Source: SAR92 clade bacterium H921
GTDB lineage: Bacteria > Pseudomonadota > Gammaproteobacteria > Pseudomonadales > Porticoccaceae
DNA length: 64,000 nt
Reading direction: 5' to 3'
Assembly: GCA_025153755.1 (NCBI GenBank)
Contig: JAOALD010000002.1
Location: 1 to 64,000 of the forward strand
The translations under genes were made by a program, and so were the position numbers. Of the stretch, positions 45,489-53,550 are shown piece by piece. The notes under the pieces were generated by a model. The model did no database searches. It was not told where the DNA came from and worked only from the letters and a program-made list of their open reading frames with translations. Position 1 is the first letter of the stretch, and every line of letters begins with the position of its first letter.

Positions 45489-46241
45489 ATGAAGATTGCT
45501 CTGATTACCCTGTTCCCAGAAATGTTTGCAGCGGTGACTGACTACGGTATTAGTGGTCGGGCCGTGAAAGAAGGGTTGCTAGAGATAGCCAGCTACAACC
45601 CACGAGATTTTACCGAAGATCGTCATCAGACGGTTGATGCTAGACCCTACGGGGGCGGGCCAGGCATGGTGATGTTGGTTGAGCCCCTGCGCAGGGCGAT
45701 ATCAGCGGCCAGAGATTGGATGGTTGAAGACCCGCTGGTGGTATATTTATCTCCTCAGGGAAAGGTCTTAGATCAGGCTGCGGTGAATGGTTTTGCTGTC
45801 CAACAATCATTGATTTTGATTGCTGGTCGCTACGAAGGTATCGATGAGAGATTGATACAGATGGAAGTCGATGAGGAATGGTCTATAGGAGACTATGTGC
45901 TCAGTGGCGGGGAGCTTCCAGCTATGGTGCTGATTGACGCACTGATACGTCAGATTCCAGGTGCATTAGGTCATCAGGATTCAGCAGATGAGGATTCATT
46001 TGCCAATGGCCTATTAGACTGCCCGCACTACACGCGGCCAGAGCTGCAAGATGGGCAGCAGGTACCAGAGGTTTTACTCTCTGGAGATCATGAAAAAATA
46101 AAACGTTGGCGTTTGCAGCAGTCACTAGTGCGAACCCAGCAACGAAGACCAGATTTACTGGATCGCCTGGAACTCAATAAAGAGCAACAGGCATTACTCA
46201 AGGATGTGAGTGCTGCGCTGGCAGACGATAAGCATGGATAA
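45489..46241 (+). CDS. trmD: tRNA (guanine-37-N1)-methyltransferase
   Basis: TrmD methylates G37 of tRNAs reading CNN codons and prevents +1 frameshifting. From the ATG of [13 protein letters not shown] the protein has 250 residues, with the SPOUT trefoil-knot region [10 protein letters not shown] and [20 protein letters not shown] (about 115-145). GAGGTGGGAAGA precedes this start; an in-frame start three codons upstream is less likely. Confidence 0.97.
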   Translation: MKIALITLFPEMFAAVTDYGISGRAVKEGLLEIASYNPRDFTEDRHQTVDARPYGGGPGMVMLVEPLRRAISAARDWMVEDPLVVYLSPQGKVLDQAAVNGFAVQQSLILIAGRYEGIDERLIQMEVDEEWSIGDYVLSGGELPAMVLIDALIRQIPGALGHQDSADEDSFANGLLDCPHYTRPELQDGQQVPEVLLSGDHEKIKRWRLQQSLVRTQQRRPDLLDRLELNKEQQALLKDVSAALADDKHG

Positions 46242-46312
46242 CTTATCCTCTCTGTACAGAGCTCTAAATCAGGTGGCTGTGCCGCCAACCAATGCAAATT
46301 GAGGAGCAAGAA

Positions 46313-46669
46313 ATGTCTAACAAAGTATCTATTATAGCTGCGCTTGAAAAAGAGCAGATGAATAAAGAAATCCCTGATTTCGGCCCAGGAGACACCGTAG
46401 TTGTTCAGGTTAAGGTGAAAGAGGGCACTCGTGAGCGTCTTCAGGCCTTTGAAGGTGTAGTTTTGGCTAAGCGCAATCGTCAGCTGAACTCGGCATTCAC
46501 CGTGCGAAAAATTTCGAATGGTATTGGCGTGGAGCGTACCTTCCAAACGTACAGCCCATTAGTCGATAGTATTGAAGTTAAGCGCCGTGGTGCGGTTCGT
46601 CGAGCCAAGCTATACTATCTGCGTGAGCGTTCAGGCCGATCTGCACGTATCAAAGAGAAGCTGAGCTGA
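46313..46669 (+). CDS. rplS: 50S ribosomal protein L19
   Basis: The 118-aa protein starts [20 protein letters not shown] and has the L19 core ([40 protein letters not shown]). The ATG follows GAGGAGCAAGAA. It ends the rpsP operon and is followed by a terminator. Confidence 0.98.
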   Translation: MSNKVSIIAALEKEQMNKEIPDFGPGDTVVVQVKVKEGTRERLQAFEGVVLAKRNRQLNSAFTVRKISNGIGVERTFQTYSPLVDSIEVKRRGAVRRAKLYYLRERSGRSARIKEKLS

Positions 46670-46698
46670 GCAATCTTGGATTGTTAACTGAGCTTAAT

Positions 46699-46728
46699 AA
46701 AAAGGCGGTCTCAATGATCGCCTTTTTA
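46699..46728 (+). terminator. Intrinsic terminator of the rpsP-rplS operon
   Basis: GGCGGTC (46704-46710) pairs with GATCGCC (46716-46722) over a 5-nt loop, extended by A/T pairs and followed by five T residues. Confidence 0.9.
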
Positions 46729-46939
46729 TTGCCCGACTATATTCTATAGTTCTGCTACCCTATTTCGGGGTATTTTAGCGATATTGGACAGTTATCCTCT
46801 AATTGTCGATTCGCCAACCATAAACACGATATCCAACAACCTATTGTGTGTTTGTTTATAAAAAGGCAAACTAGAAAGTCAATGGGAAGCGATCGCGCTT
46901 ATGACCCTTGCAAATGGAAGTGATCACAAGGAATAAAAT

Positions 46940-47611
46940 ATGCACGTGCTTATTGTAGATGATCATGCTTTTGTATGCGTTGGTCTTAAAGCAACGCTCA
47001 GTGAAGAGTTTGACGGCATTAAAGTTACTACCACTGATCATGGTGATACGGCTTTGACTATTTTGCTGCAAAATAATGTTGATTTGGCAATAGTTGACCT
47101 CTTTATGCCTGGCGGTGCCGGCGGTTTTAGTTTTATTGAAATGCTATGTGAAAGCTATCCGCAACTCCCCTTAATTGTGCTTTCCGCATCGGAAAACCCT
47201 GCACATATCCGTAAATGCCTCGACTTTGGCGTTGCCGGCTTTGTTACTAAATCAGCACCTAAGGAAGCTTTATTTGAGGCTATTGCCAAAGCGTTGGTTG
47301 GGGAGAGATATGTTCCTGCTTCACTTATTGATTCAATGCCAGAAGTGGCAAGAGTCATGGATGAAGTTGACTCCGGTGCCGATATTGAGATTATTGCTGG
47401 TCTGGTAACACAGCGACAAATGGATATTTGGCTACGAATCACTCAGGGTAGATCAAACAAACAGATTGCTCGCGAGCTAAACCTTTCGGAAAACACAGTA
47501 AAGGTGCATGTCAGTGCCATGTTGAGGGCATTAGGTCTGAGCAATCGTACGCAGGCGGGTATTTTAGGGCAAAAATTAGGCCTATCTGAAACATCTGAGT
47601 CCAGCAGATAG
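46940..47611 (+). CDS. NarL/FixJ-type response regulator
   Basis: The 223-aa protein has a receiver domain (LIVDDH at 4-9, phospho-acceptor Asp in LAIVDLFMPG at about 54, a SA and a K in TKSAPKEALFEA) and a LuxR-type HTH (LVTQRQMDIWLRITQGRSNK...LSENTVKVHVSAMLRALGL, about 155-205). AAGGAATAAAAT precedes the ATG. It is followed by a TonB receptor, a substrate-binding-like protein and a hybrid kinase, so the kinase with its Hpt domain is its likely partner. Target genes unknown, possibly the receptor gene 36 bp downstream. Confidence 0.93.
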   Translation: MHVLIVDDHAFVCVGLKATLSEEFDGIKVTTTDHGDTALTILLQNNVDLAIVDLFMPGGAGGFSFIEMLCESYPQLPLIVLSASENPAHIRKCLDFGVAGFVTKSAPKEALFEAIAKALVGERYVPASLIDSMPEVARVMDEVDSGADIEIIAGLVTQRQMDIWLRITQGRSNKQIARELNLSENTVKVHVSAMLRALGLSNRTQAGILGQKLGLSETSESSR

Positions 47612-47647
47612 CATAGAAACCTGAGAATCTAAATCTCTAAGGAGTGA

Positions 47648-49687
47648 ATGGTGTCGGAAAAACAACAAAAATATATATTATCGCTTGTTACTACACTTCT
47701 GCCTGTTTTATCCGGTCACGCAGCAACCATGCCTATGGTCACTGAGGATGATGTATTAGCTGATATTAAATTAGTTCATAGTGTTACGCACCTAGATCAA
47801 ACGCTGCCTGAAACGCCGGCTGCTGTGACAATTATAGATAGACGTATGATCGATGCCTCGGTGGCGGTCGATGTAGTAGATTTACTTAGGTTGGTGCCTG
47901 GGCTACAAACTTACTTTGTTAATTCTAATAGGCCTGGCGTTACCTACCATACCTTGGCTAATGCCTATCCTCGCCGACTTGAAGTTAAGGTTGATGGTCG
48001 CTCTGTATACAATTCGATATTTTCAGCGGTCGAATGGTCAGTGTTGGGTGTTGAGCTGGATGATATAAATCATATTGAAGTAGTTCGTGGTGCCAATGCG
48101 CCGGCGGATGGAAGCAATGCCTTTTTAGCATCGATTAATATTGTTACGCGCTCGCCACTCCTAGATAGTGGCTGGCGTGTTAAGGGCGATGTTGGGGGCA
48201 ACAATATCCGTAATAACTCTGTCAGCTATGCTGGCGTTATCGGAGAAATAAATCATCGAACTACTCTAACGTATCGCAGTAATGATGGATTTGATGATTT
48301 TGCCGATTATTCCCTCGATGACGATGCCGATATGGCGACCTTATCTTTTAATGGTCTATGGACACCGACTGCACGGGATAGTCTGGAGTTTAGATGGGGA
48401 TTTAGTAACAGCAACATGGGCGTCGGTAGTCGCAGTAGTAGTTCTCCACGCAAGCTAGATTATCAATACCAACATCTGCAGTGGCATCACCTGACCAAAA
48501 AACACAATCAATATAAAGTTTCGTTATCCCACAATACCATGGATTTACTCGATGTCAGCGAGCCCCTAAGCTTGTATGAGGCATTGTCTGGATTACCTGA
48601 TAGCTCAACTAAAGCCACTCTATACCGACTACCAGATAAGATTATTATTGATGGTCAAGACCATGGTTATTCGGAGCGCTGGGATGCAGAGTTTAGGGCA
48701 ATTTTTGATCAGCGGGATGACTTTAAGTTGGTGTCTGGATTTGCCCTTAGATACGATCATGTCGATAGTGAAAATTTTCTAAATAGGCTTGGCGGGGTTA
48801 GTCAGACTAGTCAACGACTATATACTAATGCGGAATGGAGCCCATTTAACGGTGTTGTGCTGAACGGTGGGATTGTCGGAGAGCGTGACAATACCGGTAC
48901 CCATGCATCATACCGTCTAGCGAGTAACTTTCAGTTTGCTTCTAACCAAACTATCAGGCTCGCATTCAATCGTGGCTATCGTGCTCCATCGTTATTAGAA
49001 AAGTATCAGAAAACCTTTGTGCGATACGATGAAAATTTAATTCTTGACGCGAGCGTTATTTCGGATCCGGATGTTGACCGAGAACAACTCTCAAGTATGG
49101 AGATTGGTTATATGGCGTCATTTGATGACGCTATCTATACTTTTGATCTCAGAGTTTTCCGCGAAAATTTAAGAGACGTTATTGGTGAGCGTCGAGAGCA
49201 GTATCCTGATGTCGATAATCTGATAAATATCCGTGATAATACAGAAACCATAAATATTGATGGCTTTGAATGGCAAGCGCAATATCGTCCTAATAATAAA
49301 TTTTTAGTTCACGCCCATTATAGTCAGGTGCACTCTGATGGTCGTAGGCTATATAGAAGCACCCCCGTTGTATATTACGATTACGATACTATTAAGCTAA
49401 ATTCTCCGCGACATAATGCTGGGTTATTAATTAATTATGTTGCCGATAATGAATTGAGCCTAAGTACTATGATTAATTATAGGTCTGGAATAAGGCATCC
49501 TAAAGGATCGGTTCTAGAGGGCTATACTCGTATAGATATTAAAGCAGCCAAAACATTTACATTCGATTCTTCAACAGTTGAGTTGTCGTTTACGGCACAA
49601 AATGTGGGTTCTGACTATTTCGAATTCTATGACATTAACTTATTCAAAACGCGTTATGTTTTAGGTTTCAGGATGAATTTTTTCTAG
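47648..49687 (+). CDS. TonB-dependent receptor
   Basis: The 679-aa outer-membrane protein has a signal peptide (cut near SGHAA) and a plug domain with TLPETPAAVTIIDRRMID, LLRLVPGLQTYFVN and IEVVRGANAPADGSNAFLAS. The beta-barrel ends RYVLGFRMNFF with the typical terminal Phe. AAGGAGTGA precedes the ATG. The plug pattern is like that of vitamin/siderophore or uncharacterised receptors, and no ligand can be named. Its place between regulator and kinase genes suggests that it belongs to the sensing unit. Confidence 0.92.
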   Translation: MVSEKQQKYILSLVTTLLPVLSGHAATMPMVTEDDVLADIKLVHSVTHLDQTLPETPAAVTIIDRRMIDASVAVDVVDLLRLVPGLQTYFVNSNRPGVTYHTLANAYPRRLEVKVDGRSVYNSIFSAVEWSVLGVELDDINHIEVVRGANAPADGSNAFLASINIVTRSPLLDSGWRVKGDVGGNNIRNNSVSYAGVIGEINHRTTLTYRSNDGFDDFADYSLDDDADMATLSFNGLWTPTARDSLEFRWGFSNSNMGVGSRSSSSPRKLDYQYQHLQWHHLTKKHNQYKVSLSHNTMDLLDVSEPLSLYEALSGLPDSSTKATLYRLPDKIIIDGQDHGYSERWDAEFRAIFDQRDDFKLVSGFALRYDHVDSENFLNRLGGVSQTSQRLYTNAEWSPFNGVVLNGGIVGERDNTGTHASYRLASNFQFASNQTIRLAFNRGYRAPSLLEKYQKTFVRYDENLILDASVISDPDVDREQLSSMEIGYMASFDDAIYTFDLRVFRENLRDVIGERREQYPDVDNLINIRDNTETINIDGFEWQAQYRPNNKFLVHAHYSQVHSDGRRLYRSTPVVYYDYDTIKLNSPRHNAGLLINYVADNELSLSTMINYRSGIRHPKGSVLEGYTRIDIKAAKTFTFDSSTVELSFTAQNVGSDYFEFYDINLFKTRYVLGFRMNFF

Positions 49688-49756
49688 GCTTGTTGGTTTA
49701 TTCAGTTATTTATTATAGAGGTTTAATTTTGGTAACATGGGACATGGCGGAATCCA

Positions 49757-50701
49757 TTGAAGCAAATTAAAATGGTAATCGTTAACCTCACTATTTTTCT
49801 ATCATCCAGTTTAATTGCCCAAGGTAATGGTTTTTCTGGAGAGCGGATTACATTCGTTGTCAGTAAATCGTCTACTACCTATACTAACGTCGTTGAATTG
49901 GTGCAGAAAAAATTACAGAATTACACCAATAGAGACTATTTATATTCAACATTTGAAGCAAAAAGCTTTACAGAAATTAATCAAGATTTCGAATCCGATT
50001 TAATTGTTACCGTAGGTACTATTGCCGCCGAAGCGGTTATGAAAAAAAATCTAAATGCTCCTGTGCTGATGGTCCTTTTAACAGATAGTGCATTTTCGGT
50101 ACTCGCGACCGAGTACTATGGCTCTGAGGTCGAGGCCCATAAATCCCGAGTTTCGCTTATTACGCTGGATCAACCTTTTAGTCGTAGTATAAAGCTATCG
50201 AAACTACTGATCCCCGGTGTGAAAACCGTAGGTATAATGACAGGCCCCGCAAGCAGTAAAAAAAATGAAGTGATTTACAATCAGGCGGCTGCAGAGGGGA
50301 TAGCATCTAAAATCGTAACGATCAAACTTGCTGATAATCCAGTCCATAAGTTAGAGCCAATTATAGAGGCTAGTGACGTTTTTATTCCTCTACCGGATAA
50401 TCGTCTAATTAATATTGCGACAGCAAAATGGATCTTACAACTCAGCTTCAGGTATAAGGTACCTGTAATTGGGTACTCGAAAACCTATTTGGATGCAGGC
50501 GCTCTGGCTGCAATTTATTCTTCAATAGAAAATGTTGCACAGCAAACAGCGCAATTTATATGGAAGTTCAAACCAGATAGCCATGGTCATTCTTATGAAC
50601 CAGCAGATTTCTCTATAGAATTTAATAGGTCAGTTGCAGGAAATTTAAATATTAGATTAGAAAGCGAACATTTTTATCGTCATCAGCTGAAGGTGAAATA
50701 A
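49757..50701 (+). CDS. ABC-type substrate-binding protein-like periplasmic protein (PF04392-like)
   Basis: The 314-aa protein starts with a signal peptide (MVIVNLTIFLSSSLIAQG) and has the two-lobed layout of the ABC_sub_bind family: LIVTVGTIAAEAVM (about 83-96), VLMVLLTDSAF, VKTVGIMTGPASSKKN (about 160) and a hinge near VFIPLPDNRLI. Start TTG at 49757 or ATG at 49772. No ABC permease or ATPase lies nearby, so it probably acts as a periplasmic sensor module for the hybrid kinase 2 bp downstream. That role is inferred from context. Confidence 0.8.
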   Translation: MKQIKMVIVNLTIFLSSSLIAQGNGFSGERITFVVSKSSTTYTNVVELVQKKLQNYTNRDYLYSTFEAKSFTEINQDFESDLIVTVGTIAAEAVMKKNLNAPVLMVLLTDSAFSVLATEYYGSEVEAHKSRVSLITLDQPFSRSIKLSKLLIPGVKTVGIMTGPASSKKNEVIYNQAAAEGIASKIVTIKLADNPVHKLEPIIEASDVFIPLPDNRLINIATAKWILQLSFRYKVPVIGYSKTYLDAGALAAIYSSIENVAQQTAQFIWKFKPDSHGHSYEPADFSIEFNRSVAGNLNIRLESEHFYRHQLKVK

Positions 50702-50703
50702 GG

Positions 50704-52959
50704 ATGAATGTAAATCGTAAATTGTCGAGTATTCATGCCCGACTTTTATTGACTACACTGATTCCCTTGACGCTTTTGAGTGTTGTTTTAGGCTGGTACA
50801 TAATTACGAGTCAGCGCACGGTGTTGCTCAATAATCTCCATGATACCGGCAGAGTTGCTGCTCATCAGATGGGATCGAATGCTGAATTTGCTTTGTTTTC
50901 AGGTAATAAAACCATACTTGAGGCTCTTGGTTATTCGGTGCTGGATATTCCATCTGTGACAGGTGTTCTTTTTTTTAATGAGATAGACAAAAGTACTTTT
51001 ATTGTAGGTGAAGTCCATATTTCGTCTGAACTGATGCTTGCGGAATTGGATTCAGGAGTGCCACTGTTCGTGGATAATCACTGGTATTTTTATGCGCCGA
51101 TTACTTTTAGTGGCGTTCCAGTAATGGATTATGATGAGGATCAGCCAGAAGTGGAATCACTTGGTTGGGTGGTTGTAGGGCTTACGAATAAGATTCTTTT
51201 ATATGAACAGAGAGAGGCGATATTTGGTGCACTTGTAGTGACGACCCTCAGCTTATTGATTGCCGCCTGGCTGTCAATGCGTATCGGTCGTAGCATTTCA
51301 CGCCCAGTGGAAAGTCTCACGGAGACGGTCGAGATAATGGAGGCAGGCTCACTAGATTCTCTAGCCGCTGAGGATGGGCCCACTGAGATACGTAAGTTAG
51401 CTTATGGTATTAATCAGTTAGCTATTAGTGTTAGAGAATCTAATGTGCGTATGCAAAGTGAGATAGCTCGTGCTACGGCGCAGTTACAGATTACATTGAT
51501 TGAATTAGAAGAAGCGATGGAAGCTCAGGACCAGTTTCTAGCCAGAATGAGTCATGAGCTAAGGACACCGTTGACAGCGGTAATTGGTTTTTCTAAGTTG
51601 TTAGGCAAAGAAACTAATGTAGATAAGCGTCAGGAGCATCTGCGCGTAATCGCCAATTCGTCGACCATGCTTTTGACAATGATTGATGATATCTTGGAAT
51701 TTTCTAAAGCCCATTTCGGCGGTTTTAGTTTAGAAAAAATAAATTTTGATATGAGTCAATGGTTCGCTGATTTGGTCGCTATTCACCGGCCGAGCGCCGA
51801 TGAAAAAAAACTATCCTTAAGCTACAAAATTGCTGACGATGTACCTAATTTTTTGTGTGGTGATCCGGTGCGATTGGCGCAAATCATCAGTAATTTGATA
51901 AGTAATGCCATCAAGTTTACTGACTATGGATTTGTTAAGGTGGATATTAAATGTGGATCATATGAGGGCGATGCTGTGGTTCTTGACTGCGTCGTGTCGG
52001 ATTCTGGTAAGGGCATCGAGAGAAGTAAAATACCGGGTTTATTCGACCCCTTTTCTCAGGAAGATACCTCTATCAATCGTCGTTTTGGTGGCACTGGATT
52101 AGGCCTGTCTATCTGCAAGCGCCTAGTTAATACGATGGGTGGTGAAATTAATATTGAAAGCGAGGTGGGTAGCGGTACTAAGATTAGGTTTACCTGTCGA
52201 CTGTCTGCTGTTGACTCTGAGTCTAACGCCGGCGCGGGGCAAATTAATGGCACATCGCAATTGCCAGAGCAGGTGCTATCAGGTATTACGGTTTTATTGG
52301 CTGAAGACAATCTTTTTAATCAGAAATTGATTGTTAAATTACTGCGTGGTTATGGGGCAGATTGCCTAGTTGCTAATAATGGGCTCGAGGCTATTGAAAT
52401 TGCAGGTGATCTGCATATTGATGTTGTACTAATGGATATTCATATGCCAGTCGTAGACGGCGTTACAGCCTGTGAGGCCATAATGGAGCAGTCGGGGGAT
52501 AGCTTGCCAATTATCGGGTTAACCGCTGATATCACGCCTATGGAGCAGCAACGCATGCTGACGGCTGGAGCTATCAGCGTGCAAGCTAAGCCTGTGGACG
52601 AGGTAAAGTTACTCAATAGTATTCTGAATTCATTAGACGACCTCAATACACTCAGCCCAAATGCAGGCGGTGGTCTTTTGGCTTCAGTGATACCTGTTGA
52701 GGAATTGAAAAACGCTCTGTATGAAAATCTGGACAAACTTGAAGTGCAACTTAGGTCTGATGAGAAGGTTAACCAGCGGCAGATTATTCACGATCTTATG
52801 GGTCTGTGTGGCCTCTATGGTATGTCTGAACTGCGGACGCTTGTGCTGCAGTTTAGAGCTGCTTACGGGACGCGTAACTCACATGAGAATATTGAACAGG
52901 TACGCCAAATTCGTGATCATATAGAGGCGTTTTTGGTGCCCACAACTGATAACAGTTAG
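50704..52959 (+). CDS. Hybrid sensor histidine kinase with HAMP, REC and Hpt domains
   Basis: The 751-aa protein has a first membrane helix (about 13-33), a periplasmic CHASE8-like region to about 160, a second helix (about 177-195), HAMP, and a coiled coil. Then come HisKA with the phospho-acceptor in ARMSHELRTPLTAVIGF (about 285), the ATPase domain (NLISNAIKFTD, DSGKGI, GGTGLGLSI), a receiver (VVLMDIHMPVVDG, Asp at about 580) and a C-terminal Hpt domain (QIIHDLMGLCGLYGM). The phosphorelay could pass phosphate to the NarL-type regulator at 46940. ATG follows the previous stop by two bases. Confidence 0.92.
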   Translation: MNVNRKLSSIHARLLLTTLIPLTLLSVVLGWYIITSQRTVLLNNLHDTGRVAAHQMGSNAEFALFSGNKTILEALGYSVLDIPSVTGVLFFNEIDKSTFIVGEVHISSELMLAELDSGVPLFVDNHWYFYAPITFSGVPVMDYDEDQPEVESLGWVVVGLTNKILLYEQREAIFGALVVTTLSLLIAAWLSMRIGRSISRPVESLTETVEIMEAGSLDSLAAEDGPTEIRKLAYGINQLAISVRESNVRMQSEIARATAQLQITLIELEEAMEAQDQFLARMSHELRTPLTAVIGFSKLLGKETNVDKRQEHLRVIANSSTMLLTMIDDILEFSKAHFGGFSLEKINFDMSQWFADLVAIHRPSADEKKLSLSYKIADDVPNFLCGDPVRLAQIISNLISNAIKFTDYGFVKVDIKCGSYEGDAVVLDCVVSDSGKGIERSKIPGLFDPFSQEDTSINRRFGGTGLGLSICKRLVNTMGGEINIESEVGSGTKIRFTCRLSAVDSESNAGAGQINGTSQLPEQVLSGITVLLAEDNLFNQKLIVKLLRGYGADCLVANNGLEAIEIAGDLHIDVVLMDIHMPVVDGVTACEAIMEQSGDSLPIIGLTADITPMEQQRMLTAGAISVQAKPVDEVKLLNSILNSLDDLNTLSPNAGGGLLASVIPVEELKNALYENLDKLEVQLRSDEKVNQRQIIHDLMGLCGLYGMSELRTLVLQFRAAYGTRNSHENIEQVRQIRDHIEAFLVPTTDNS

Positions 52960-53039
52960 AGCTAATGGTGAATAGCATTAGCGGATATGACTAATTCGTA
53001 TGTACTAATCCGTCAGTGTAATTCCTTTTGACTGCCTAC

Positions 53040-53388
53040 TGCACTAATCTGTGTCCGCGTTGATCCCCAGCTGGATGCCTAAAAAGGGACTTTACTGGTA
53101 AAAATACACAGACCTACACTGCTGTAAGAAAGGTAGTACTGAGAATAGGGATTTTCATGGAGCTTAGTTGACAGGGAGTTGACTACAAAGGATAGACGCT
53201 CATTCAGCTACTAAATTTCGTTTGCTACCAGTTACATGTACAGGCGACTAGGAGGTCGTGCGCCACGGATGGCGCGGGTCAACTGCCCTATGTTCGAAAA
53301 GTAGCTTACACATAGCTCGATGCCTAGCGAAAATTTAAGGGATTTCTTGCTATTTTATACAAGCCTCGTGTGTGTGAGGCTTTTTTTA
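53040..53388 (+). ncRNA. Candidate CsrB/RsmZ-type small RNA with GGA-loop hairpins
   Basis: The 591-bp gap between the kinase and rnr has no gene, but about 350 bases of it carry nine GGA motifs, several in hairpin loops. Examples are CGAC[TAGGAG]GTCG (53244-53257), GCGCC[ACGGAT]GGCGC (53260-53275), an 8-bp stem around AGGGA (53165-53185), GAGAAT[AGGG]ATTTTC (53140-53155) and TAAA[AAGGGAC]TTTA (53081-53095). A strong intrinsic terminator ends it at 53387. This is the design of sRNAs that titrate CsrA/RsmA. The 5' end and promoter are uncertain; the rest of the gap (52960-53039 and 53389-53550) shows nothing clear. Confidence 0.6.
53361..53387 (+). terminator. Intrinsic terminator in the gap before rnr
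   Basis: AAGCCTC (53361-53367) and GAGGCTT (53376-53382) with an 8-nt GT loop, ending in a seven-T run (53381-53387). No coding gene lies within 400 bp upstream, so it most likely ends a non-coding transcript. Confidence 0.9.
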
Positions 53389-53550
53389 TGCCCAGTGAAA
53401 TCTTTAGCTGTAAAGCCTAGATTCGAGGGTCTGCGCTAGCCTATTGCAAACCTTTTTTTGGCGAATTTCTTTTACTCATCGCGTTTTAACACATAGACTG
53501 CGAGATCTATGTTGTTAATTATCTATTAGGCTGCCTGCCAAGAAAGGATT

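Noticed and set aside
53221-53330. Possible tRNA in the gap before rnr (GTTCGAA-like stretch, hairpins)
   Set aside because: No cloverleaf can be completed; D-arm, anticodon arm and acceptor ends are missing. The hairpins fit a GGA-loop small RNA better.
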